Of a stretch of 64,000 nucleotides of DNA, positions 1-8,560 are shown in pieces; position 1 is the stretch's first letter, and each line of letters opens with the position of its first letter. The stretch is from VYFG01 sp965248685 (GTDB lineage Bacteria; Pseudomonadota; Gammaproteobacteria; Arenicellales; Poriferihabitantaceae): assembly GCA_965248685.1 (NCBI GenBank), contig CBDFKC010000003.1, positions 2,728,001-2,792,000 on the forward strand, in the 5' to 3' direction. The position numbers and the translations under genes are program-made. Under the pieces are notes generated by a model, which made no database searches, was not told where the DNA came from, and saw nothing but the letters and a program-made list of their open reading frames with translations.

Positions 1-1
1 A

Positions 2-379
2 ATCACCCGTTTTCTGAAACAGGCGGGGTTCGATGTTCTTTACTCTGGCAACTATGTGGACCAGGGTTTCTATCAAACCCAGCAGGAGGTGAACGATAAA
101 ACCTGGATTTTCCCGGGTGAACTCGCCAATAAATCGATGCTTTATGTTGCTGAGCAGGCTCCAGACGCCGATGCAATTGTTATTAATGGAATGCCTAACT
201 GGCGACGTCCAGACGGTTTACCCCAGCGCGCAGTAAGCCTGGTGGATGAATTTGAATCGGTTACCGGTAAGCCAGTAGTATCTTCGGATTTTGCGCTCTA
301 TTGGGCAATATTTAAAACCCTGGGGGTGGCCCCGACTAGAACCCCCGGCCGTTTGCTGTCGACCCTATTAGCTGCTTAA
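2..379 (+). CDS. Asp/Glu racemase / maleate isomerase / arylmalonate decarboxylase family, 3' part
   Basis: Only the C-terminal 125 residues are in the window; the frame is open from base 2. The segment has the AMDase/maleate isomerase C-terminal layout: a strand and loop ADAIVINGMPNWR, then a segment ending PVVSSDFALYWAIFKTLGV that matches the family's closing helix. Enzymes of this fold use two opposed cysteines. The second cysteine normally follows the ADAIVI strand, and here that loop reads NGMPNW with no Cys. It may therefore be a decarboxylase-like or otherwise altered member, although the first cysteine lies outside the window. It precedes a 3-hydroxyacyl-CoA dehydrogenase and a BKACE gene on the same strand, which suggests organic-acid catabolism. 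Family call is fairly safe; substrate unknown. Confidence 0.7.
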   Translation: MTRFLKQAGFDVLYSGNYVDQGFYQTQQEVNDKTWIFPGELANKSMLYVAEQAPDADAIVINGMPNWRRPDGLPQRAVSLVDEFESVTGKPVVSSDFALYWAIFKTLGVAPTRTPGRLLSTLLAA

Positions 380-474
380 ATAAGGCAGGTTATCTAACAG
401 TTTTACGCTGGACAGAGGAGGGTTGTTTTGCGAACATCGCGCTCCAAATAAATCCAGGCGGGAATATCTGATTC

Positions 475-2799
475 GTGATAGAGATAAACAAAGTAGTAGT
501 AATAGGTGCTGGGACTATGGGCTCAGGAATAGCCAGTCATCTGGCCAATGCTGGAATTCCTGTGGTGTTGCTAGACATTGTTGGGAACGATCCGGATAAC
601 AGAAATGCAATCGCCGAGGGAGCTGTTCAGCGGATGCTGGATTCGTCGCCACCCGCGTTTATGGATAACGCCAATTCAGCGCTAATAACCCCAGGCAACA
701 TTGATGACAATATGGATCTGGCAGGGGATGCTGACTGGATTGTAGAAGCCATAGTTGAGCGGCTAGACATCAAGCAGAACCTCTACAGGAACATCGATAA
801 GGTTCGAAAACCAAGTGCAGTAGTCTCTTCAAATACCTCGACTATCCCATTGAAAATGCTAGTGAATGGGATGCCAGAATCCTTCGTTCAGGATTTCTGT
901 ATTACTCACTTCTTTAACCCGGTACGTTATATGCGGTTACTTGAGGTGGTGGCTGGACCAGACACTCGCAATGAAGTAATTGATGCTGTCTCCGGATTTT
1001 CAGAAGCCAGGCTTGGCAAGGGCATCGTGCCTTGTAATGACACTCCTGGTTTTCTAGGCAACCGGGTGGGTGTATACGCGCTGCAAATAGGGGTTAACGA
1101 AGCGGCGAAAATGGGTATAACGGTGGAACAGGCAGATGCAGTGATGGGTCGCCCCATGGGTATCCCCAAGACCGGGGTATTTGGATTGTATGATTTGATC
1201 GGTCTCGATCTGATGGTTGATGTTGCTGCCAGCTTGCATACCGCCTTGCCGGATTCGGACGCATTCCAGCAAGTGGCAGACGGTATCGATTTAATTCCGG
1301 CGCTGATCGCCAAAGGGTATTCCGGAAACAAAGGTAAGGGCGGTTTCTATCGCACAATTATCGTCGACAATGAAACGGAAAAACAGGCGGTGGATCTGGT
1401 TTCAGGAGAATATCGCAAAGCCGAGCGACTTGCCCTGGATCTTGAATCAGCTAGCCTGCGGGAATTGGTTGAACGCGAAGATGACTATGGAAAGTATGCA
1501 TGGCAGGTGTTGTCTAAAATACTGTCCTATGCTGCTTCTCTGGTGCCAGAGGTCACCGACGACCCGCTATCCATAGATGAAGCAATGAAGCTGGGTTATA
1601 GCTGGCTCAAAGGTCCCTTTGAAATGATCGATGAGCTGGGTCCAGCCTGGTTCAGGAATCGCCTGGAAGCTGACGGTATCAGCATCCCGAAGGCGCTAAT
1701 TGATATCGGCGATAAAACCTTTTACCGGGTCCATGAAAATCAATACCAACGATGGACCAACTCCCAGGCCTTTCGAAAGGTAGAAAGGGCCGAGGGGGTT
1801 TCTCGACTCAGTGATCTGACCAAAACCAGGAACCCAATTGCCAGCAATCGAGCGGCCAGTCTGTGGGATATTGATGATGGTGTCGCCTGTGTCGAATTTC
1901 ATAGCAAGGCAAATGCATTGGATCCCGATTCCATGGAATTGCTGGCAGAGGCTCTGGGCATTGTGAAAAAGAGTTACAAAGCGTTGTTGATCCACAATGA
2001 TGCCCCGCACTTTTCTGTGGGATTTAATATTGATTTCGCTTTGGCTGCGGCCAAGCAAAAAGCCTGGTCTCGATTGGACAGCGCATTGAAAGCCTTTCAG
2101 GCAACATGCAAGGACTGCAAGTATGCTGATTTTCCAGTGATTAGCGCACCTTCAGGTATGGCTGTTGGCGGTGGATACGAAGTATTAGTCCAGTCCGATG
2201 CCCTGGTCGCCCATGCTAATACTAATGTTGGTTTGGTAGAAACTCTGGTTGGCCTGATCCCTTCCGGCGGCGGTTGTAAGGAAATGTTGCGCCGATGGAC
2301 CGAACAGGCTGAGCAGGACAAAGATGACGCTGCGCGTCTGCGAGGAGCACTCAAGGTGTTTGAAATTATTGGTATGGCAAAGACAGCGTCTTCACCAATC
2401 CTGGCCCGTTCGCTTAAGATGTTTCAGGATAATGACAGGTATTGCATGAATCGTGATCGGCTGCTGAGCGAGGGTAAAGTACGGGCCCTGGCATTGGCCG
2501 ATGAATACCAGCCGCCTGTTGAGATTACCTATACGGCGCTGGGCGAACCGGGATTCGCAGCGATGCAGGAAGTATTACAAGGATTGGATGCCAAGGGTAT
2601 TACTCGGCCCCATGATCTTGTTGTTGCCACCAAGCTCGCATGGATCCTGAGCGGCGGCGATCGCAGCGCGGGTGAAATTATGAGCGAAGAAGATGTATTA
2701 AAACTCGAACGTGAGGCATTTATTGCTTTGTGTGATACCTCAGCCACAGTAGATCGTATTGAATATATGCTGACCCAGGGCAAGGCATTAAGAAACTAA
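475..2799 (+). CDS. 3-hydroxyacyl-CoA dehydrogenase / enoyl-CoA hydratase fusion (FadN type)
   Basis: A 774-residue fusion catalysing two beta-oxidation steps: hydration of enoyl-CoA and NAD-dependent oxidation of 3-hydroxyacyl-CoA. The N-terminal Rossmann motif is G11-A-G-T-M-G16, and the signature SSNTST (118-123) leads to the catalytic His in HFFNP (H145). The two C-terminal dehydrogenase domains follow to about residue 430. A crotonase-type domain fills roughly 455-660, with an oxyanion-loop-like stretch around SAPSGMAVGGGYE. Dehydrogenase first and hydratase last is the FadN (Bacillus-like) order, opposite to FadB. No thiolase partner gene is adjacent. The start is GTG at 475, which puts the first strand directly before the Rossmann motif. 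BKACE follows 72 bases downstream. Confidence 0.88.
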   Translation: MIEINKVVVIGAGTMGSGIASHLANAGIPVVLLDIVGNDPDNRNAIAEGAVQRMLDSSPPAFMDNANSALITPGNIDDNMDLAGDADWIVEAIVERLDIKQNLYRNIDKVRKPSAVVSSNTSTIPLKMLVNGMPESFVQDFCITHFFNPVRYMRLLEVVAGPDTRNEVIDAVSGFSEARLGKGIVPCNDTPGFLGNRVGVYALQIGVNEAAKMGITVEQADAVMGRPMGIPKTGVFGLYDLIGLDLMVDVAASLHTALPDSDAFQQVADGIDLIPALIAKGYSGNKGKGGFYRTIIVDNETEKQAVDLVSGEYRKAERLALDLESASLRELVEREDDYGKYAWQVLSKILSYAASLVPEVTDDPLSIDEAMKLGYSWLKGPFEMIDELGPAWFRNRLEADGISIPKALIDIGDKTFYRVHENQYQRWTNSQAFRKVERAEGVSRLSDLTKTRNPIASNRAASLWDIDDGVACVEFHSKANALDPDSMELLAEALGIVKKSYKALLIHNDAPHFSVGFNIDFALAAAKQKAWSRLDSALKAFQATCKDCKYADFPVISAPSGMAVGGGYEVLVQSDALVAHANTNVGLVETLVGLIPSGGGCKEMLRRWTEQAEQDKDDAARLRGALKVFEIIGMAKTASSPILARSLKMFQDNDRYCMNRDRLLSEGKVRALALADEYQPPVEITYTALGEPGFAAMQEVLQGLDAKGITRPHDLVVATKLAWILSGGDRSAGEIMSEEDVLKLEREAFIALCDTSATVDRIEYMLTQGKALRN

Positions 2800-2871
2800 T
2801 TTACCGGCTGCCCTCGCATACCTGCCCAGGTTGATCGATAATAACCCGTTCCTTTTATCTAACAATTCGTC

Positions 2872-3750
2872 ATGAGTAACCCAGTTATCGTGTCATGCGC
2901 CGTTACCGGAGGTCATGCCAATTTCCAAAAGCACCCGGACTATCCGATAACCCCGGAGCATATTGCGAATGATTGCATCAACGCTGCCAAGGCGGGTGCG
3001 GCCATCGCTCATATCCATGTGCGAGATCCCGAAACTGGATTACGCTCTGGAGATCCGGTACTGTACAAGGAAGTGTTTGACCGGATTAAAGACTCCGGTA
3101 GTGAAGTCCTGGTCAATCTCACTACCAGCGAAGGCGCGCGGTTTTCTCCGGGTCCTGTCGACGCCGGAGTTGGTGGACCGGGCACAACCTTGATTCAGCC
3201 GCTGGATAGACTGCACCATATCGAAGAACTCAAACCCGATATTTGTACCCTGGACGTAGGCACGTTCAATTTTGGTGAGTCGATTTTTGTGAATACCCCT
3301 GATCACCTTCGAGTGATGGCGAAACGAATTCAGGAACTAGGGGTTAAGCCTGAGGTAGAAGTATTCGAGCCGGGACATATCGTGTTCGCCCATACTCTGA
3401 TCAAAGACGGTTTGCTCGAGGACCCACCGATGTTTCAGATTTGCCTCGGGATTCCCTACGCCTCTCCGGCCACCTCGGAAATTTTGACCGTTATGAAAAA
3501 TCTGTTACCGGGAAACGCGAATTGGAGCGCCTTTGGTATTGCGCGATGGGAATTCGATATCGTAGCCCAGGCCGCCAGCCAGAATGGTAACTGTCGAGTT
3601 GGTTTGGAAGATAATCTCTATTTGAATAAAGGCGAATTTGCCACCAACCAAACTCTGGTGGAGCGCGCGGTCAGAATAATTCGTGAAATTGGCCGGGAAC
3701 CTGCTACCCCCGCTAAGGCGGCGCAGATTCTCGGCATTGTCCGACGTTAA
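2872..3750 (+). CDS. BKACE family beta-keto acid cleavage enzyme
   Basis: A 292-residue member of the BKACE family (formerly DUF849, 3-keto-5-aminohexanoate cleavage type). These zinc enzymes condense a beta-keto acid with acetyl-CoA to give acetoacetate and a new CoA ester. Zinc ligands are visible as H47 and H49 in AHIHVRD, and PEVEVFEPGH carries the family's conserved acidic residue. Length is normal and no internal damage is seen. Same strand as the upstream hydroxyacyl-CoA dehydrogenase fusion, so the pair may form a catabolic unit, for instance for a carnitine- or amino-acid-derived keto acid. The substrate cannot be read from the sequence. It runs convergently into ilvD. Confidence 0.87.
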   Translation: MSNPVIVSCAVTGGHANFQKHPDYPITPEHIANDCINAAKAGAAIAHIHVRDPETGLRSGDPVLYKEVFDRIKDSGSEVLVNLTTSEGARFSPGPVDAGVGGPGTTLIQPLDRLHHIEELKPDICTLDVGTFNFGESIFVNTPDHLRVMAKRIQELGVKPEVEVFEPGHIVFAHTLIKDGLLEDPPMFQICLGIPYASPATSEILTVMKNLLPGNANWSAFGIARWEFDIVAQAASQNGNCRVGLEDNLYLNKGEFATNQTLVERAVRIIREIGREPATPAKAAQILGIVRR

Positions 3751-3781
3751 GGCGCCCGTGATTCCGTGTTAAATGGGCGCC
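3751..3781. terminator. Stem-loop between convergent BKACE and ilvD genes
   Basis: GGCGCCC (3751-3757) and GGGCGCC (3775-3781) form a perfect 7-bp GC stem around a 17-base loop, directly after the BKACE stop and just before the ilvD stop on the other strand. There is no T-run, so it would be a weak or factor-dependent bidirectional terminator, or an mRNA 3'-end stabiliser. Confidence 0.4.
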
Positions 3782-3787
3782 GACGAT

Positions 3788-5464
3788 CTATTCGTCGGTG
3801 ACGCAGCCGAGGGATGCATTCGCGACATTCTTGATGTATTTGTGTAAGGTGCCACGGCTGACCTTGTAAGCGGGTGACTGCCACTGTGCGCGGCGCTGCT
3901 CCATTTCTGTATCATTGACGTCGACGTCAATTTTTTGCTGAGCTGCATCAATGGTGATGTGATCGCCGTCTTGGATCAAGCCGAGGGGGCCACCTTCCTG
4001 CGCCTCCGGCACAATATGACCAACGATAAATCCATGGGAGCCGCCAGAGAAACGGCCATCCGTGAGCATCGCAACTTTATCGCCGAGACCAGCCCCCATT
4101 ACGGCTGAGGTGGGGGTTAGCATCTCCGGCATGCCGGGCCCGCCCTTGGGTCCTTCATAGCGAATGATAATGACATCGCCTGCCTTGATCTTGTGATCTT
4201 CCAGGGCCTTCAACATTGCTTCTTCGCCATCAAACACCCTCGCTGGTCCGGCGAAGGAAAGACCTTCCTTGCCGGTGATTTTTGCCACCGAACCACCGGG
4301 TGCAAGGTTGCCCTTTAAAATTTGAATATGTCCGCTGGGCTTTATCGGATTTTCCAATGGCTGGATGATATCCTGACCTTCAGTTAGATCTGCTACCTCA
4401 GCAAGGTTCTCTCCAATGGTTTTCCCGGTTACCGTGAGGCAGTCAGGATTAAGCAATCCTTTGGACAGTAAATACTTCATTACGGCGGGAATTCCGCCAA
4501 CGGCGTGCAAGTCCGCCATCACGTACTTACCACTCGGTTTCAAATCGGCGATGAAGGGAACCCGATCACTCACCGCCTGAAAGTCGTCGATGGAGAGCGG
4601 GACGTCCAAAGCCCGGGCCACCGCGATAAGATGTAATACCGCATTGGTGGAACCCCCCAGGGCCATAACCAATACCATGGCATTCTCAAACGCGTCCCGG
4701 GTCATAATGTCGGACGGTTTAATTTCTTTTTCCATTAGCATTTTTACCGTGGCACCGGCACGCAGACATTCTTCGCGTTTGCCGGGGTCCAACGCCGGGG
4801 TCGAAGACGAGTAGGGTAGTGACATACCCATAGCTTCGATTGCTGTGGCCATGGTATTAGCGGTGTACATACCGCCGCAGGCACCCGCGCCGGGGCAGGC
4901 GTTACGAACGATATCTTTTCGCTCGTCCTCGTCAATAGAACCGGCGATAAACTGGCCATAGCTCTGAAAGGCGGAAACGATATCGATAGGTTTGTCCCGA
5001 CTGATGCCTGCCTTGATGGTGCCGCCGTAAACAATCAGTGACGGCCGGTTGACCCGGGCGATGGCCATCATGCAACCAGGCATATTTTTATCACATCCCG
5101 GAATAGAGATATTGCCGTCATACCATTGTCCTTTCATCACGGTCTCAATGGAGTCGGCGATTAAATCCCGTGACTGCAATGAGTAACTCATTCCTTCGGT
5201 TCCCATGGAAATGCCGTCGCTGACACCAACGGTGTTAAACCGCATACCCTTAAGCCCACTTTGTTCGACTCCCTGGTGAACCTTGTCAGCCAAATCGAGT
5301 AAATGCATGTTGCAGGGATTGCCTTCAAACCAGACGCTGGATATACCAATCTGGGCCTTTTCCAGATCTTTTTCAGTCATTCCGGTGGCGTATAACATGG
5401 CCTGGGATGCGCCTTGAGACGGCGGCATGGTTATACGTGCGCTTACTTTATTCAAATTTTTCAT
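3788..5464 (-). CDS. ilvD: Dihydroxy-acid dehydratase
   Basis: A 558-residue IlvD, the iron-sulfur dehydratase that converts 2,3-dihydroxy-3-methylbutanoate or -pentanoate to the 2-keto acid in branched-chain amino-acid synthesis. Cluster cysteines appear in three places: FEGNPCNMH near residue 50, SIPGCDKNMPGC near 125, and CPGAGACGGMYTANTM near 195. The C-terminal part holds GPKGGPGMPEML and the DGRFSGGSHGFIVGH signature. Length is typical. Transcribed leftward, starting 132 bases beyond the kbl stop, and it may be a separate unit. A sugar-acid dehydratase of the same family is possible but less likely given how close the motifs are to IlvD. Confidence 0.92.
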   Translation of the reverse strand: MKNLNKVSARITMPPSQGASQAMLYATGMTEKDLEKAQIGISSVWFEGNPCNMHLLDLADKVHQGVEQSGLKGMRFNTVGVSDGISMGTEGMSYSLQSRDLIADSIETVMKGQWYDGNISIPGCDKNMPGCMMAIARVNRPSLIVYGGTIKAGISRDKPIDIVSAFQSYGQFIAGSIDEDERKDIVRNACPGAGACGGMYTANTMATAIEAMGMSLPYSSSTPALDPGKREECLRAGATVKMLMEKEIKPSDIMTRDAFENAMVLVMALGGSTNAVLHLIAVARALDVPLSIDDFQAVSDRVPFIADLKPSGKYVMADLHAVGGIPAVMKYLLSKGLLNPDCLTVTGKTIGENLAEVADLTEGQDIIQPLENPIKPSGHIQILKGNLAPGGSVAKITGKEGLSFAGPARVFDGEEAMLKALEDHKIKAGDVIIIRYEGPKGGPGMPEMLTPTSAVMGAGLGDKVAMLTDGRFSGGSHGFIVGHIVPEAQEGGPLGLIQDGDHITIDAAQQKIDVDVNDTEMEQRRAQWQSPAYKVSRGTLHKYIKNVANASLGCVTDE

Positions 5465-5596
5465 GGATTTTCCTGATAGTGGTGGCCATATTTTACCTCT
5501 AATGTCCCCGGGCCATCTATCGTAAAAAGATAGAGAATATTCAATTTATTGAGGCATCATCAAAATTTTCTAAAACGCGACGTTTCTGGAAATTTC

Positions 5597-6784
5597 CTAA
5601 AGTCGGAGTTCGTCTTGTACCTCGGCAATAGCATCCAATGCTCTCTGCAAATCGTCCCGGGAATGGGCCGCCGAAATTTGGGTTCGGATTCTTGCTTTGT
5701 CCTTGGGAACCACTGGATAGGAAAATGCGATGACATAAATTCCTTTGGTTAACATCCGCTCAGCAAACTCAGTGGCGACTCTGGCGTCGTTTAACATGAT
5801 GGGCACTATGGGATGGGTTCCAGGAACGATTGATAATCCAACCTGTTCAATACCCTGGCGAAAAAACCGGGTGTTGCTTTCCAGCTTGTCACGTAATTCG
5901 GTTGAATCGGTGAGCAAGTCGAGGGCTTTGTTAGCACCTGCGACAACTGGTGGAGCTACAGTATTGGAAAATAGATACGGCCTTGAACGTTGCCTTAGCA
6001 GCGCAATAATTTCTTTTCTGCCGCTGGTGTATCCGCCGCTGGCTCCGCCCAGGGCCTTGCCCAAGGTGCCGGTGGTAATATCTACCCGATCCATGCAGCT
6101 GCAATGTTCATGGGTGCCACGTCCATGGGTACCAACAAATCCTACCGCATGGCTATCGTCAAAATGCACCAAAGCATTGTATTGATCCGCCAGGTCACAG
6201 ACCTGGTTCAATTGGGCGATGGTACCGTCCATCGAGAATACCCCATCAGTAGTAATCAGTTTAAATCGTGCGTCTGCTTTGTCCGCGGCGATCAACTGTT
6301 GCTCCAGATCGGCCATATCATTATTTTTGTAGCGATAGCGCTGGGCCTTGCATAACCTTATGCCATCAATAATCGAAGCGTGATTAAGTTGATCGGATAT
6401 CACCGCATCCTGATCGTCCAGCAAAGTTTCAAACAAACCACCGTTGGCATCGAAGCAGGAAGGGTAGAGAATAGTCGATTCCATCCCGAGAAAATCGGAT
6501 AGTTTCCTTTCCAGATCGATATGGATAGATTGGGTGCCGCAGATAAACCGCACCGAGGCGAGTCCGTAGCCCCATCTATCCAAACCTGCTTTGGCTGCGG
6601 CAATAACCTCGGGATGCTGGGCCAGACCAAGATAGTTATTGGCGCATAAGTTGAGCATTTCGCCACTATCAACCGTTACTGATTTACCCTGGGCTGATTC
6701 CAGAATGCGTTCTGTCTTGCTGAGTCCCTGTTGCGCAATATCATCTAGCTGAGTCTGCAGGTGTTGCTGATAGTCGCGGTACAT
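5597..6784 (-). CDS. kbl: Glycine C-acetyltransferase (2-amino-3-ketobutyrate CoA ligase)
   Basis: A 395-residue PLP enzyme of the alpha-oxoamine synthase family. It splits 2-amino-3-ketobutyrate with CoA into glycine and acetyl-CoA, the second step of threonine degradation. Family landmarks are the N-terminal LNLCANNYLGLAQHPEV, DDSHAVGFVGTHGRGTHEH (PLP-binding Asp and His) and the PLP-lysine loop TGTLGKALGGASGGY. It starts one base after the tdh stop, so the two genes are clearly co-transcribed, and this pairing settles the function against other oxoamine synthases such as KAS-type BioF. Confidence 0.95.
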   Translation of the reverse strand: MYRDYQQHLQTQLDDIAQQGLSKTERILESAQGKSVTVDSGEMLNLCANNYLGLAQHPEVIAAAKAGLDRWGYGLASVRFICGTQSIHIDLERKLSDFLGMESTILYPSCFDANGGLFETLLDDQDAVISDQLNHASIIDGIRLCKAQRYRYKNNDMADLEQQLIAADKADARFKLITTDGVFSMDGTIAQLNQVCDLADQYNALVHFDDSHAVGFVGTHGRGTHEHCSCMDRVDITTGTLGKALGGASGGYTSGRKEIIALLRQRSRPYLFSNTVAPPVVAGANKALDLLTDSTELRDKLESNTRFFRQGIEQVGLSIVPGTHPIVPIMLNDARVATEFAERMLTKGIYVIAFSYPVVPKDKARIRTQISAAHSRDDLQRALDAIAEVQDELRL

Positions 6785-6785
6785 T

Positions 6786-7817
6786 TTAGTGTTCCCAGTC
6801 GAGGATGACTTTGCCAGACTGTCCGGTCAGCATGGCGTCGAAGCCCTGTTGAAAATCATCTATGTTAAATTTATGAGTGATGATCGGCGCAAGATCAAGA
6901 CCGCTTTGAATCATGACCGCCATCTTGTACCAGCTTTCATACATTTCCCTGCCGTAAATCCCCTTGATCGTCAGCATGTTGAATACAACCCGGTTCCAGT
7001 CAATCTTCATATCATTGGATGGCAACCCCAGCATGGCAATTTTACCGCCATGGCACATGGTTTTAAGCATTTGGTTAAATGCGGCTTCGCTGCCAGACAT
7101 TTCAAGGCCGACGTCAAAACCTTCTTTCATGTTCAATTGTTCCATTGCTTCGGTTAACGATTCCTGACTGACGTCAACTATTCGGGTCGCGCCCATTTTC
7201 GTTGCAAGAGAAAGGCGGTATGGATTTATGTCAGTAATGACAACATGACGGGCCCCGGCGTGTTTACAAATGGCTACAGCCATACACCCGATCGGACCCG
7301 CCCCGGTGATCAACACATCTTCGCCAATTAGATCAAACTGCAATGCAGTATGGGTAGCGTTACCAAACGGGTCAAAAATGGACGCGACGTTGAGGTCGAT
7401 ATCGGGCTCGTGGACCCAGACATTAGCCATGGGCAGACTCACATATTCGGCAAATGCTCCGCTTCGATTAACTCCAATGCCGCTGGTAAACGAACACATA
7501 TGTCGTCGACCAGCCATGCAGTTTCGACATCGACCGCATACCACATGGCCTTCCCCGGAAACCAGTTGCCCGGGTTCAAAGTCATTGACGTTGGCGCCGG
7601 TATCGACAATTTCTCCGACGAATTCATGTCCCACCACCATGGGAACAGGAATAGTTTTGCTGGCCCATTCGTCCCAATTATAGATATGCATATCGGTGCC
7701 ACATATCGCCGTGCGCTTGATCTTAATCAAGACGTCGTTGATACCCATTTCTGGTTTCGGAACCTGCTCCATCCACAGACCGGGTTCAGGACGAGACTTA
7801 ACTAATGCTTTCATCAT
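6786..7817 (-). CDS. tdh: L-threonine 3-dehydrogenase
   Basis: A zinc-dependent medium-chain dehydrogenase that oxidises threonine to 2-amino-3-ketobutyrate with NAD. The catalytic-zinc motif ICGTDMHIYNWDEW, the GHEFVGE segment, the four-cysteine structural-zinc loop (CGRCRNCMAGRRHMC) and the nucleotide-binding ITGAGPIGCMA are all present. The open frame runs a little further upstream from a TTG, but ATG ATG AAA at 7817 matches the usual MKALVK start. It precedes kbl with a one-base gap. An M19 dipeptidase remnant ends about 17 bases upstream of this start. Confidence 0.94.
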   Translation of the reverse strand: MMKALVKSRPEPGLWMEQVPKPEMGINDVLIKIKRTAICGTDMHIYNWDEWASKTIPVPMVVGHEFVGEIVDTGANVNDFEPGQLVSGEGHVVCGRCRNCMAGRRHMCSFTSGIGVNRSGAFAEYVSLPMANVWVHEPDIDLNVASIFDPFGNATHTALQFDLIGEDVLITGAGPIGCMAVAICKHAGARHVVITDINPYRLSLATKMGATRIVDVSQESLTEAMEQLNMKEGFDVGLEMSGSEAAFNQMLKTMCHGGKIAMLGLPSNDMKIDWNRVVFNMLTIKGIYGREMYESWYKMAVMIQSGLDLAPIITHKFNIDDFQQGFDAMLTGQSGKVILDWEH

Positions 7818-7834
7818 ATTGTACAACTCAATAA

Positions 7835-8194
7835 TTATTTCCAGACCGTGTCAGCCACCCGTAGCCAGTTCTCTCCAAGGACGCAGCGGATAACTTTCTC
7901 AGAATGTCCACGGGCCAATAGTAGATCGGTTACTGCGGGCAATTGTTCTGGTTCCAATACCCCCACCGGTCGCCCCGAATAGTTGGGGGACCACACGCTT
8001 CGTATATCAAAACTCTGGTCATAAACATAATCAATACCCAGGCCGACATGATCCGGTCCAACCAGATCGAGCAAATACTCGATATGCCGCACCATGTACT
8101 CAGGTTTTACCGCCGGATCAGACCCTAGCACAGTGGAAAATCCGACCACGCCAATTACGCCTCCGCTTTCGACGAATTTTTGGTGCCGGCCATA
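7835..8194 (-). pseudogene. Peptidase M19 (membrane dipeptidase) C-terminal remnant
   Basis: The frame reads the last ~119 residues of a renal-dipeptidase-type M19 protein. It includes GGVIGVVGFSTVLG, HIEYLLDLVGPDHVGLGIDYVYD (with the usual metal-site Asp) and the closing GHSEKVIRCVLGENWLRV. Intact M19 enzymes have 320-400 residues, and here an in-frame TAA at 8195-8197 stops the frame where the rest of the barrel should continue. No further M19 sequence was recognised up to 8560. The only start candidate in this piece, a GTG at 8149, would give a non-functional fragment. It lies just upstream of tdh, and probably marks an old deletion. Confidence 0.75.
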
Positions 8195-8197
8195 TTA

Positions 8198-8560
8198 GAC
8201 CTCGTTAAAATATAGGTTCAGGTAGCTACTTTGGTACGATTTATCAATCCGGGCTATCCAAATCAGAATTATGATCCATGTGTCGCTATTATTCTACTAC
8301 GTCTACTCAAAACCCTGGAGATTGATTGAATCGGGTCATGCGATTGATTAATTAAACCCTAGGCGAACGCTATCGGCAATCTTGCGCTGACTTGATCAGG
8401 TGGCTTTCAACTGAAACCTGGCCGGCTGTCTCTAGTCAATGATATGATTACCGGCGTACATCCCATTCATCATTTATCTACAGTAGACAGGAAATGAAAT
8501 CCCACTAATTTATTGCGAAACACGTTTGACCATCAATAAATTTATGACTGGAGATTTCCT
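8198..8560. other. Non-coding gap between M19 remnant and kinase-like gene
   Basis: About 360 bases with no supported gene on either strand. It should contain the promoter of the rightward kinase-like gene (a purine-rich tGGAGatt lies just before its ATG) and perhaps the lost 5' part of the dipeptidase gene, but no M19-like codons were recognisable. Confidence 0.6.
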
